Assembly (NCBI RefSeq): GCF_900231835.1
Contig: NZ_OCTN01000009.1
Location: 1-64,000 of the forward strand
Reading direction: 5' to 3'
Source of the DNA: Pontivivens marinum
GTDB taxonomy: Bacteria > Pseudomonadota > Alphaproteobacteria > Rhodobacterales > Rhodobacteraceae
Length of the DNA stretch: 64,000 nt
The notes under the pieces: generated by a model
What the model saw: the letters and a program-made list of their open reading frames with translations, nothing else
Databases searched by the model: none
What the model was told of the DNA's origin: nothing
Shown here: positions 34,029 through 42,475 of the stretch, piece by piece
Layout: each line of letters starts with the position of its first letter
Position numbering within the stretch: the stretch's first letter is position 1
Made by a program: the position numbers and the translations under genes

Positions 34029-34883
34029 ATGATCCCTACAGTTCCACAATCCAACGTCCTGAAATGGTCCTATCGGGCCTATGTGACGTTGTTTTTCGTC
34101 TATCTCGCGCTGCCGCTCAGCGTGGTGTGTGCCTTTGCGTTCAATGATAGCGTGTTTCCGTCCCTACCGTGGGAAGGTTTCACGATGGCATGGTTCTTCG
34201 GGGATGAGGCGCCGTTTATCGGCGTGTTCCACGAACGCTCGATCCTGCGTTCAATCGGAACATCGGCCTTTGTCGCGATCTGGGTCGCGGGGCTGGCCGT
34301 GTTCGTGGGGACGTGTAATGCGTTCCTGTTCGTGCGGCACAATTTCCGGGGCAGGGGATTTCTGTATATCCTGATGCTGCTGCCGCTGATTATCCCGGGC
34401 GTGATTCTTGGCATTTCGATCCTGGTGTTTTCCAGTACGGTCGCCAACACGCTGGAGGATGCAACAGGGCTTTGGTTCGATGGTCTGCGACCCGGTCTGA
34501 TCCTTGTGATCCTGGGGCAGTTTTCGTTCATCACCACCTTTGCCACGCTCGTGATTTCGGCGCGTTTACAGAAATTCGACCTCAGCCTTGAGGAAGCTGC
34601 GCTGAACCTTGGCGCAACGAAATGGGGCGCGGTGCGTCAGGTCACGCTGCCGTTCCTGCTGCCTGCGATTGTGGGAGCGGGAGTGGTTTCGATCCTGATG
34701 AGCTTTGAGAATTTCAACACGACATTGATGCTGGTCGGGTCAGATTCGCCGTTGACCATCACAATGTTTGATAAGCTTAAGCATGGATCAACACCTGTGC
34801 TAAATGCAGTATCACTATTACTGATTATCTGTTCCGCAGGACTGGGTTTGATTTCGCTTCTATTCCAGAGAGGTAAAAGCTGA
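34029..34883 (+). CDS. Polyamine-type ABC permease (PotC-like)
   Basis: A 284-residue permease, six hydrophobic segments, EAA loop LEEAALNLGATKWGAVRQVTLPFLLP. A PotC signature follows: SFENFNTTLMLVG replaces the usual SLDDFVIT segment, which may reflect an altered substrate. It is the last gene of the operon and is followed by a terminator. Confidence 0.87.
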   Translation: MIPTVPQSNVLKWSYRAYVTLFFVYLALPLSVVCAFAFNDSVFPSLPWEGFTMAWFFGDEAPFIGVFHERSILRSIGTSAFVAIWVAGLAVFVGTCNAFLFVRHNFRGRGFLYILMLLPLIIPGVILGISILVFSSTVANTLEDATGLWFDGLRPGLILVILGQFSFITTFATLVISARLQKFDLSLEEAALNLGATKWGAVRQVTLPFLLPAIVGAGVVSILMSFENFNTTLMLVGSDSPLTITMFDKLKHGSTPVLNAVSLLLIICSAGLGLISLLFQRGKS

Positions 34884-34903
34884 ATCTGGTTGTTTTATAT
34901 GAT

Positions 34904-34935
34904 GAAAGGGACGCTCTGTGCTTGGCGCCCCTTTC
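34904..34935 (+). terminator. Terminator after the PotC-like gene
   Basis: GAAAGGG (34904-34910) pairs with CCCTTTC (34929-34935), extended inward by CGC/GCG after one mismatch, and is followed by a T-rich GATTTCC. Confidence 0.5.
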
Positions 34936-35046
34936 GATTTCCTCACATGTTTACATTTTGGTGAGGATGGTTTGGTCAAAATAAGTGTTCAATTGGGGCT
35001 AAATGTTTTACAGTCCCGCGCATGATGTTTGTTTGCGGGGCTCTCG

Positions 35047-35931
35047 ATGAAGGTTCTACCAGCTTTTTTGGTGGTTGGCATGCTTGCCTATGGCCTTGCT
35101 CTGCCTGCAATTGCCCAGCAACACATTGTCGAGCATGTTCAGTTTGATGATGGTCTATCGGACGCTGTCATCTCACACACAATCGTTGGGGATCAGGTTG
35201 TCGATTACGTTGTCAGCGCGGATGCGGGGCAGCGCTTGATCGTTGATATGACCTCCTCAAATGTCAGTGCGTATTACGATCTGACAGGGCCATATGCTGG
35301 TGCAGCCGCTCATGTCGGGTCTATTGCAGGGTCACATTTTGATGGCGTTCTGCCTAGCGCAGGCGACTGGACCATCAGGGTTTATATGATCAGCAACGCT
35401 GCCCGCCGGAATGAGAGCGCGAGCTTCGACCTTTCGCTCAATGTAGGTGAGGCTGATGTTGAGGTTGCGGACATCGTTGAACCTGATGATGCTACCATTG
35501 ACCCGGCATATTGGCGGGTCGTGGATGCAACTTCTATCGACTTCCTGAATGTTCGCACAGGGCCGGGTTTTGGCTTTAATATTATGGCTCGGGTCGCGAA
35601 TGGCAGTTTCCTGCGCAATATGGGCTGTACTGGAACCGGGCTGAACAGATGGTGCCACGTGAAAAGCGATAGTGGCAGAATTGACGGTTGGAGCAACGGC
35701 GTGCGGCTTGCTGCAAGCGAACCACCTGCCGCCCGTGATCTTGCCTCTCTGGTCGAACATACCGGTGGCGGCGCGGTTTTTCATCAACGTTCGACTGATG
35801 AATTTGAAGTTCAGTGGCAGTCCGGTTGCACGGTTTTGTATACTGCGTCGCGAAGCCGTATTCTTGACGGCGAGAATTGCTCGGATGTCCAATTGGCAAG
35901 ATCCGATAGCTGGGCCGCCCAACAGAACTAA
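35047..35931 (+). CDS. Secreted protein with bacterial SH3 domain
   Basis: A 294-residue exported protein. The ATG at 35047 opens a signal peptide (residues 1-25, AIAQQ). The first half is a beta-rich region resembling pre-peptidase or inhibitor-type domains (VDYVVSADAGQRLIVDMTSS). The middle holds an SH3b domain (DFLNVRTGPGFGFNIMARVA, then NRWCHVKSDSG, about residues 160-225). The C-terminal part has three cysteines and no recognised domain. SH3b modules often bind cell-wall peptides. It stands alone between the ABC operon and the ectoine genes. Role unknown. Confidence 0.7.
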   Translation: MKVLPAFLVVGMLAYGLALPAIAQQHIVEHVQFDDGLSDAVISHTIVGDQVVDYVVSADAGQRLIVDMTSSNVSAYYDLTGPYAGAAAHVGSIAGSHFDGVLPSAGDWTIRVYMISNAARRNESASFDLSLNVGEADVEVADIVEPDDATIDPAYWRVVDATSIDFLNVRTGPGFGFNIMARVANGSFLRNMGCTGTGLNRWCHVKSDSGRIDGWSNGVRLAASEPPAARDLASLVEHTGGGAVFHQRSTDEFEVQWQSGCTVLYTASRSRILDGENCSDVQLARSDSWAAQQN

Positions 35932-36156
35932 GCCTGTGACGTATGCCATGAGCCTGCGTCGATCCTGTGATAAGTACCCTTCGCTAGCGCAGTAATGCGT
36001 TTTCCCATATTCGAACAACATATTTAGCTCTCGGGGCGATGTATTTTGCCGCTGATGGCGGTTCTATGTCGTTCGATGACTTGTCACGGTGAAAAAAACA
36101 GTCGAACTTTCATTTGCACACCCCACCATCAGCATTGTTAAAGATTGGGACCGCCG

Positions 36157-37341
36157 ATGACCGGACCAGACGCAAATTTCACCACCGAGGAATACTTGGT
36201 TCGAATTGCCCGACTGCGTATCGCTATGGCCTCGGCTGGCCTTGATGCGATTTTTGTGTCGGACCCGTCGAATATGTCATGGGTCAGCGGCTATGACGGC
36301 TGGTCATTCTACGTCCATCAGGGTGTAATCCTGCGGATGGAGGGCGAGCCCGTTTGGTGGGGCCGGGCAATGGATGCGACGGGCGCGTACCGCACCGTGT
36401 TCATGGCCGAGGATGCGTCGATCCGGTCCTATGATGACAGCTTCGTGCAGAACCCTGAAAAGCACCCGATGAGGGAATTGGCTGCACTGTTGGCTGAGCT
36501 GGGACTGGAGAATGCCCGGATCGGTGTGGAGATGGACAATTACTATTACACGGCTTCGGCGCACGCGACGCTGATTGCGGGTCTGCCTAATGCAACATTT
36601 ACCGATGCGACTGGCATGGTGAACTGGCAGCGCGCGGTGAAGTCCACGCAGGAGATCACCTATATGCGCCGCGCCGCGCGTATTGTTGAGGCAATGCATC
36701 AGCGCATTCTGGAGGTGGCGGAGCCCGGCCTGCGCAAAAACCAACTGATCGCTGAAATCTACCACACCGCCATCAGCGGTGCGGATGGGCAGTGGGGGGA
36801 TTACCCCGCAATCGTGCCCATGGCGCCATCAGGGCTGGATGCCACTGCGCCGCATCTGACATGGGATGACCGTCCGATGAAAACGGGTGAGGCGACCTTT
36901 TTTGAAATTGCAGGCGCGCATCGGCGCTATCAATGCCCGCAATCGCGCACTCTGTTTCTGGGCGAGGTGCCGCAAAAATACCGCGATGCTGAATCCGCAG
37001 TGCTAGACGCAATCTCGGCCGGGTTAGAACAGGCAAAGCCGGGCAATCAGGCGCAGGATATTGCGAATGCGTTTAATGCGACACTGAACAAGGCAGGTTT
37101 CGAAAAGGACAGTCGCTGCGGCTATGCAATCGGCATCAGCTATCCACCCGATTGGGGAGAGCGAACAATCTCGTTCCGGCGCGGTGATACGACCGTGTTG
37201 CAGGCGGGGATGACGTTCCACTTTATGCCGGCCCTATGGCTGGACGATGGCGGGTTGGAGATTACGGAGCCTATCCTGATCACCGAAACCGGCCATGAAT
37301 GTCTGTGCTCCACACCACGCGAACTCTGGGTGAAATCATGA
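36157..37341 (+). CDS. doeA: Ectoine hydrolase DoeA (EutD), M24 peptidase fold
   Basis: A 394-residue creatinase/Xaa-Pro-peptidase-fold protein. The start is ATG 36157 rather than a TTG four codons earlier. Features fit DoeA: the N-terminal creatinase domain with DPSNMSWVSGYDGWSFYVHQ, and a pita-bread domain ending with PPDWGERTISFR, GMTFHFMPALWLDDGGLEIT. DoeA hydrolyses the ectoine ring to N-alpha-acetyl-L-2,4-diaminobutyrate in the cytoplasm. The next gene, overlapping by 4 bp, is the matching deacetylase, which makes the assignment strong. Hydroxyectoine genes (eutABC) and the EnuR regulator are not in the window. Confidence 0.9.
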   Translation: MTGPDANFTTEEYLVRIARLRIAMASAGLDAIFVSDPSNMSWVSGYDGWSFYVHQGVILRMEGEPVWWGRAMDATGAYRTVFMAEDASIRSYDDSFVQNPEKHPMRELAALLAELGLENARIGVEMDNYYYTASAHATLIAGLPNATFTDATGMVNWQRAVKSTQEITYMRRAARIVEAMHQRILEVAEPGLRKNQLIAEIYHTAISGADGQWGDYPAIVPMAPSGLDATAPHLTWDDRPMKTGEATFFEIAGAHRRYQCPQSRTLFLGEVPQKYRDAESAVLDAISAGLEQAKPGNQAQDIANAFNATLNKAGFEKDSRCGYAIGISYPPDWGERTISFRRGDTTVLQAGMTFHFMPALWLDDGGLEITEPILITETGHECLCSTPRELWVKS

Positions 37342-38327
37342 CCAGGAACCCCATCAGCTCGACAATCCCGCTGGACGGGCAGGGCGTGCAGCACGGCTTT
37401 CTGCGATTACCCCATAGCCGCGATGACAGCGCATGGGGCTCTGTCATGATCCCGATCACGGTGATCGCGAATGGTGAGGGGCCTACCGCGCTGATGACGG
37501 GTGCGAACCATGGTGATGAATATGAGGGGCCGATTGCGCTGCAAAGCCTCGCCGTATCATTGCAGGTGCAGGATATTACGGGGCGGGTGATTATCCTGCC
37601 GATGATGAATATGCCTGCCTTTGCTGCGGGGACGCGATGCTCGCCGGTCGATGGCGCCAATATGAATCGCAGCTTTCCGGGGAGGCCGGATGGCCCGGTT
37701 ACGCAGAAGATTTGCCATTATATCGCGACGGAACTGGTGCCGCTGGCGGATATCGTGTTGGATTTTCATTCGGGCGGACGAACGCTGGATTTCCTGCCCT
37801 TTGCTGCGGCTCATATCCTGCCGGACAAGGCGCAGGAGGTCGCCTGCATGGCCGCGATGCAGGCCTTTAACGCGCCCTATTCCGCACGGATGCTGGAAAT
37901 CGACAATGTCGGCATGTTCGATACGGAGGTGGAGAGCCAAGGCAAGGTGTTTGTCACAACCGAGCTGGGCGGCGCAGGTACCGCAACAGCCTATAGCGTG
38001 GCGGTTGCGAATAAGGGCATTCGCAATCTGTTGATCCATGCCGGTATTCTGGCGGGGCAGGTGCAGTTGGATCCAACCATTCAGCTGGATATGCCCGACG
38101 ATCGCTGCTTTGTTTTTGCAGAGACGGCTGGGCTGGTCGAATACCTCGTCGATATGGGGGATACGGTGGCCAAGGGGCAGGCGATAGCGCGCATTTGGCG
38201 TGCAGACCGAACGGGTGAGGCACCGCATGTTTGCTATGCTGGGCTGGATGGTATCCTGACGGCGCGCCACAGTCCGGGCTTGATCAAGGTGGGTGATTTT
38301 GTCGGTCTAGTGGCTGTGGTCGTCTGA
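37338..38327 (+). CDS. doeB: N-alpha-acetyl-L-2,4-diaminobutyrate deacetylase DoeB (EutE)
   Basis: A 329-residue zinc deacylase of the succinylglutamate desuccinylase/aspartoacylase family. The ATG at 37338 overlaps the doeA stop. The zinc motif TGANHGDEYEGP (about residues 54-65) and a later DFHSGGRTLD supply His-Glu-His ligands, and GVQHGFLRLPHSRDDSAWGSVMIPI is characteristic of DoeB. It removes acetate to yield 2,4-diaminobutyrate, which the aminotransferase and dehydrogenase of the 3.2-6.1 kb block could take to aspartate. Confidence 0.9.
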   Translation: MTRNPISSTIPLDGQGVQHGFLRLPHSRDDSAWGSVMIPITVIANGEGPTALMTGANHGDEYEGPIALQSLAVSLQVQDITGRVIILPMMNMPAFAAGTRCSPVDGANMNRSFPGRPDGPVTQKICHYIATELVPLADIVLDFHSGGRTLDFLPFAAAHILPDKAQEVACMAAMQAFNAPYSARMLEIDNVGMFDTEVESQGKVFVTTELGGAGTATAYSVAVANKGIRNLLIHAGILAGQVQLDPTIQLDMPDDRCFVFAETAGLVEYLVDMGDTVAKGQAIARIWRADRTGEAPHVCYAGLDGILTARHSPGLIKVGDFVGLVAVVV

Positions 38328-38331
38328 TAGT

Positions 38332-38823
38332 TCAGCCGTTTATCTGCGTTAATATTTGCGCGACCACCACGTCAAAGGGCTGGTCGATATCGACCGTGAT
38401 TGCGCGCTCATCCTGTGATGGCTGCTGCAAGGCGGCGAACTGGCTGTCGAGTAAGGATAGCGGCATGAAATGATCGGTGCGCGCGGCCATACGGCTCTCG
38501 ATCACCTGCCGTGTGCCGGATAGGTGCAGAAACGTAACCTGCTGGCCAGCAGCCCGCCGGATGATATCGCGGTAACGACGCTTTAACGCGGAGCAGGCGA
38601 TAACGGTCACATCCTGTTGCATGCATAGGGTCTGGCCGATCTGTTCCAGCCACGGCGCACGGTCGGCATCAGTCAAAGGCTGCCCCTGCGCCATCTTGGC
38701 AATGTTTTGCGGCGGGTGCAGGTCGTCACCATCAATGAACTGCCCACCCAGCGCATGGGCCACGGCGGTTCCGACAGATGATTTTCCGCATCCCGATACG
38801 CCCATCACCACATAATTTTGCAT
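38332..38823 (-). CDS. gntK: Gluconokinase
   Basis: A 163-residue P-loop kinase. The start is the ATG at 38823, directly before YVVMGVSGCGKSS (Walker A GVSGCGKSS, about residues 7-15). DGDDLHPPQNIAKM (sugar site) and CSALKRRYRD (about residue 80) are GntK/IdnK hallmarks. It phosphorylates D-gluconate to 6-phosphogluconate, which enters the Entner-Doudoroff route shared with KDPG from the alginate branch. It converges on doeB (4 bp apart) and diverges from the peptide importer. Confidence 0.9.
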   Translation of the reverse strand: MQNYVVMGVSGCGKSSVGTAVAHALGGQFIDGDDLHPPQNIAKMAQGQPLTDADRAPWLEQIGQTLCMQQDVTVIACSALKRRYRDIIRRAAGQQVTFLHLSGTRQVIESRMAARTDHFMPLSLLDSQFAALQQPSQDERAITVDIDQPFDVVVAQILTQING

Positions 38824-38880
38824 CAAACCACTCCAGCCTGTCATTTGTTCGCAGAAATCCAAGCGCTTTGATTTTTCCGC

Positions 38881-38894
38881 TCACGTTTCCGTGA
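38881..38894. promoter_or_regulatory. Short palindrome in the gntK/peptide-importer divergent region
   Basis: TCACG (38881-38885) and CGTGA (38890-38894) flank TTTC. The palindrome lies about 60 bp upstream of gntK and could be an operator. Nothing identifies the protein. Confidence 0.3.
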
Positions 38895-38931
38895 ATTTCC
38901 GCGTGCATCTGTGTTGTTTTGCCATACTCGC

Positions 38932-38959
38932 TTGACGATTTGGCGCGCGAACGTACACC
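38932..38959 (+). promoter_or_regulatory. Candidate sigma70 promoter for the peptide-type ABC operon
   Basis: TTGACG (38932-38937) and TACACC (38954-38959), 16 bp apart, lie about 40 bp before the binding-protein start. The -35 box is near consensus. Confidence 0.4.
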
Positions 38960-38995
38960 TTGCCGTAATCATACAGAGATATATGGAGTTGGATC

Positions 38996-40576
38996 ATGAA
39001 ACTTGCACATCTGTTGCGCAGCACCGCGCTGGCAGGGATTGTGGTTCTGGGCGGTACAGCCGCACAGGCCGAGACATTCCGCTGGGCGTCCACAACTGAT
39101 CCGCAGACGATGGACCCTCACGCCGTGAACGCGGCGCCTGTGCTGTCCTTCCTCAACAATATCTACGAGGGCCTTGTACGCCGCAATCAGGGCATGGCGA
39201 TTGAGCCTTCGCTGGCCGCGTCGTGGGAGCAGCTTGAGGGCGAAAACGGCTGGCGCTTTAACCTGCGTCAGGGCGTAACGTTTCAGGACGGGTCCGATTT
39301 CACCGCCGAGGACGTAATGTTCTCGTATGAGCGCGCCTCCTCCGAAGCATCCGACGTGCGTTCGTGGTTCGCACCTGTGACCGAGGTTCGCGTTGTTGAC
39401 GAGTTCACTATCGATTTCGTGACGAACGCGCCGAACCCGCTGTTCCCGGATTCCATCGCGAACTTCCTGATCCTCGACAGCGGCTGGGCTGCGGCAAATG
39501 GTGCTGAGCTGCCCGCACGCGATTCCGAGAATTTCGCAACGCGTGAGGCAAACGGCACTGGTCCGTTCATGCTGTCCTCGCGCGATCCGGGCGTGCGCAC
39601 GACTCTCGCGCCGTTTGACGGCTGGTGGGATGAGGCGCAGGGCAATGTGACCGAGGCTATCTTCACGCCAATCGGAAACTCCTCCACCGGTCTGGCCGCG
39701 CTGTTATCCGGTGAGATCGACTTCATCGAACCGATCCCATTGCAGGATGTTGGTCAGGTTGAGGGCCGAGACGGCTTTAAGGTGATCGAGGGCGAAGAAA
39801 CCCGCGTCATCATGTTCGGTTTCGGCCATGAGCATGAAGCACTGCTGTATTCGTCCGAGACGGAGGGCACCAACCCGTTCACCGATCCACGGGTTCGCCT
39901 TGCTGCTGCACACGCACTGAACATGGACGCAATCGACCGCGTTGTTATGCGTGGCAAGATCGAAGCGGCCAGCCAGTTGGTGCCTGCGGGCATCTCCGGC
40001 TTCTCCGAGGCGAATGCCGAGCGTCCCGCATATGATCCTGATCGTGCGCGTGAGCTGCTGGCCGAGGCTGGCTATCCTGATGGGTTCTCCTTTGGCCTGA
40101 AATGCACCAATGACCGCTACATCAACGACGAGGCGCTGTGCCGTGCCGCGTCCTCGATGTTCGCGGCTGTTGGTCTGGATGCAGAGCTGACCTCGGTTCC
40201 GGTTCGGAACTATTGGGAGCAACTGCGCGCCGATGATTTCGATATGTACCTGCTGGGCTGGTCCCCGGGCACATTCGATGCAGAGCACCCCATCCGCTTC
40301 CTGCTGCACAGTCAGGATGATGAGGCCCGTCTGGGTTCGTGGAACTTCGGCAACTACAGCAACGCCCGCGTTGATGAATTGCTGCCACAGATCCAGCAGG
40401 AACTGGACCCAGCCACCCGTCAGACGCTGATTGACGAACTGGTTGCGATCTCGCAGGAGGAAGTCGCGTATATTCCTCTGTACACACAGCCTCTGATCTG
40501 GGCTGCGAAGGAAAATATCGACCTGACACAGCGGGCCGATAACTTCTTCATGTTGCGCTGGGTCAGCGTAAACTGA
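38996..40576 (+). CDS. Peptide-type ABC transporter binding protein (DppA/OppA family)
   Basis: A 526-residue SBP_bac_5 protein with a signal peptide (residues 1-24, AQAE). The mature start FRWASTTDPQTMDPHAVN and the later FQDGSDFTAEDVMFSYERA are standard for peptide/nickel binding proteins. Members bind peptides, opines, glutathione or sugars, so the ligand is open. The permease gene starts 19 bp after its stop; ATPase genes follow. It is the first gene of a complete importer. Confidence 0.88.
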   Translation: MKLAHLLRSTALAGIVVLGGTAAQAETFRWASTTDPQTMDPHAVNAAPVLSFLNNIYEGLVRRNQGMAIEPSLAASWEQLEGENGWRFNLRQGVTFQDGSDFTAEDVMFSYERASSEASDVRSWFAPVTEVRVVDEFTIDFVTNAPNPLFPDSIANFLILDSGWAAANGAELPARDSENFATREANGTGPFMLSSRDPGVRTTLAPFDGWWDEAQGNVTEAIFTPIGNSSTGLAALLSGEIDFIEPIPLQDVGQVEGRDGFKVIEGEETRVIMFGFGHEHEALLYSSETEGTNPFTDPRVRLAAAHALNMDAIDRVVMRGKIEAASQLVPAGISGFSEANAERPAYDPDRARELLAEAGYPDGFSFGLKCTNDRYINDEALCRAASSMFAAVGLDAELTSVPVRNYWEQLRADDFDMYLLGWSPGTFDAEHPIRFLLHSQDDEARLGSWNFGNYSNARVDELLPQIQQELDPATRQTLIDELVAISQEEVAYIPLYTQPLIWAAKENIDLTQRADNFFMLRWVSVN

Positions 40577-40595
40577 TCGAAGGACAGGAACGGCG

Positions 40596-41570
40596 ATGGT
40601 CTATTTTATCCTGAAGCGGCTATTTCAGTCGATTTTCGTAATGTTGGCTGTCGCCTTCCTGTCATTCTCGCTGTTCCGGTTCGTTGGTGATCCGGTCAGC
40701 CAGATGACCGGTGTGGAAACCACGGTCGAGGATCGTGAGCGATTGCGTGAGGAACTGGGCCTGAACGACCCGTTCTTGTTCCAGTTCGCGCGTTTCACCG
40801 GTGATCTGCTACAGGGCGATTTCGGCTATTCCTACCGCACGCGGCAACCCGTGGCGGAGATGATCGCGGACCGTATTCCCGCGACGTTGGAGCTGGGAAC
40901 AGTCGCGCTTATCATTTCACTACTCGTCGGGATTCCGGCGGGTGTGTATACCGCGCTGAACCCCCGAGGGTTCGTGACGCAATCGATATTGCTCACGACA
41001 TTGGTGGGCGTTTCGATCCCGACCTTTGTTATTGGAATTATGCTGATCTTTCTGTTCGGGGTACAGCTTGGCTGGCTACCGACCTTTGGTCGTGGTGGCA
41101 CGGTGCAAATAGGCGGCTGGACCTCGTCCCTGTTCACGGTTGAGGGCTGGCGCGCGCTGATCCTGCCCGCGTTCACACTGGGCGTGTACCAGTTGACGTT
41201 GACTATGCGGTTGGTGCGGGCGGAGATGATGGAGGTCATGCGCTCCGACTACATCCTGTTCGCGACTGCGCGTGGTATCCCATGGCGGAGGCTGCATTTC
41301 CGGCACGCGCTGGCAAATACGATGGTGCCGGTTATTACCATTATCGGCCTGCAATTTGGCGGTGTTATCGCGTTTTCAATCGTGACCGAGAGCGTTTTTC
41401 AGTGGCCCGGCATGGGCCTGCTGTTTCTGGAATCCATCCGGTTCGTTGATATTCCTGTGATGGGGGTTTATCTGGTCGTGATCGCGTTTTTCTTCGTTTT
41501 GGTGAACCTCGCGGTGGACCTTCTATATATTGCTATTGATCCACGCCTGCGCGTGAAGGAGGCCGCGTAA
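40596..41570 (+). CDS. Peptide-type ABC permease (DppB-like)
   Basis: A 324-residue permease with an N-terminal VYFILKRLFQSIFVMLAVAF helix, an ERLREELGLNDPFLFQF periplasmic segment typical of DppB, and the coupling loop DYILFATARGIPWRRLHFRHALANT. Its stop overlaps the start of the next permease by one base. Confidence 0.87.
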   Translation: MVYFILKRLFQSIFVMLAVAFLSFSLFRFVGDPVSQMTGVETTVEDRERLREELGLNDPFLFQFARFTGDLLQGDFGYSYRTRQPVAEMIADRIPATLELGTVALIISLLVGIPAGVYTALNPRGFVTQSILLTTLVGVSIPTFVIGIMLIFLFGVQLGWLPTFGRGGTVQIGGWTSSLFTVEGWRALILPAFTLGVYQLTLTMRLVRAEMMEVMRSDYILFATARGIPWRRLHFRHALANTMVPVITIIGLQFGGVIAFSIVTESVFQWPGMGLLFLESIRFVDIPVMGVYLVVIAFFFVLVNLAVDLLYIAIDPRLRVKEAA

Positions 41571-42475
41571 TGCTGGCACGTTTCTGGCACAGCGATGGCT
41601 TCTGGATGTTGCGGCGCAGCCCGGCGGCGATGATCGCCGGCTTGGTCGCCTTTCTGGTTATCGCAGGTGCGGTTTTCGCACCGTGGATCGCCTCGACCGA
41701 CCCCTATGATTTGGCGTCGTTCAGCCTGATGGACGGCCTGTTGCCGCCTGTTTGGCAGGATGGCGGCATGGCGCAATTCCCGCTGGGTACGGATGATCAG
41801 GGGCGGGATATGATCTCGGCCATTTTGTACGGGGCACGACTGTCCCTGCTGATCGGACTGATGGCGATGGTTATCGCGACCGTTCTGGGTGTTGGACTTG
41901 GGTTGGCCGCTGGCTATTACGGTGGGCGGTTTGATGCCATCGTGATGCGGATTGCGGATGTGCAATTAGCGCTGCCCGCGATCCTGACGGCGCTGTTGAT
42001 CGACGGCATAGCACGCGGTGTTTTACCGTCCGAGATGCATGGCGATGTGCGGGTTGCGGTCCTGACCTTGGCCATTGCGCTGTCGCTATGGGTGAATTTT
42101 GCGCGTACGGCGCGGGCCTCTACCTTTGTCGAGCGGAACAAGGAATATGTGCAGGCGGCGATGATCATGGGGCAGCATCCACTGCGCGTGATGTTTCGCC
42201 ATATCCTGCCCAATATCCTTGGACCGCTGCTGGTGATTATGACGGTCGATCTGGCCTCGGCTATTTTGCTGGAGGCGACGCTGAGCTTTCTGGGCATTGG
42301 CCTGCCGGCGGATAGCCCCTCGCTCGGCACTTTGATCCGTATCGGTATGCAGTTCCTGCTGTCCGGTGAGTGGTGGATTTTGTGGGTGCCAACCCTGTTC
42401 CTGATTGCGTTGGTTGTCAGCATTAACCTGCTAGGCGACTTCCTGCGCGATGTCTTTAATCCGAGGCTGCACTAA
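41570..42475 (+). CDS. Peptide-type ABC permease (DppC-like)
   Basis: A 301-residue permease, DppC type: N-terminal basic segment and RRSPAAMIAGLVAFLVIAG, LGTDDQGRDMISAILYGARLSL, coupling loop KEYVQAAMIMGQHPLRVMFRHILPN, and C-terminal LLGDFLRDVFNPRL. It forms the channel with the DppB-like protein. The stop overlaps the ATPase start by one base. Confidence 0.87.
   Translation: MLARFWHSDGFWMLRRSPAAMIAGLVAFLVIAGAVFAPWIASTDPYDLASFSLMDGLLPPVWQDGGMAQFPLGTDDQGRDMISAILYGARLSLLIGLMAMVIATVLGVGLGLAAGYYGGRFDAIVMRIADVQLALPAILTALLIDGIARGVLPSEMHGDVRVAVLTLAIALSLWVNFARTARASTFVERNKEYVQAAMIMGQHPLRVMFRHILPNILGPLLVIMTVDLASAILLEATLSFLGIGLPADSPSLGTLIRIGMQFLLSGEWWILWVPTLFLIALVVSINLLGDFLRDVFNPRLH

Noticed and set aside
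35932-36156. Possible regulatory RNA in the 225-bp gap before doeA
   Set aside because: Some short inverted bases and an A-rich stretch are present, but no convincing stem, promoter pair or known riboswitch core was found.
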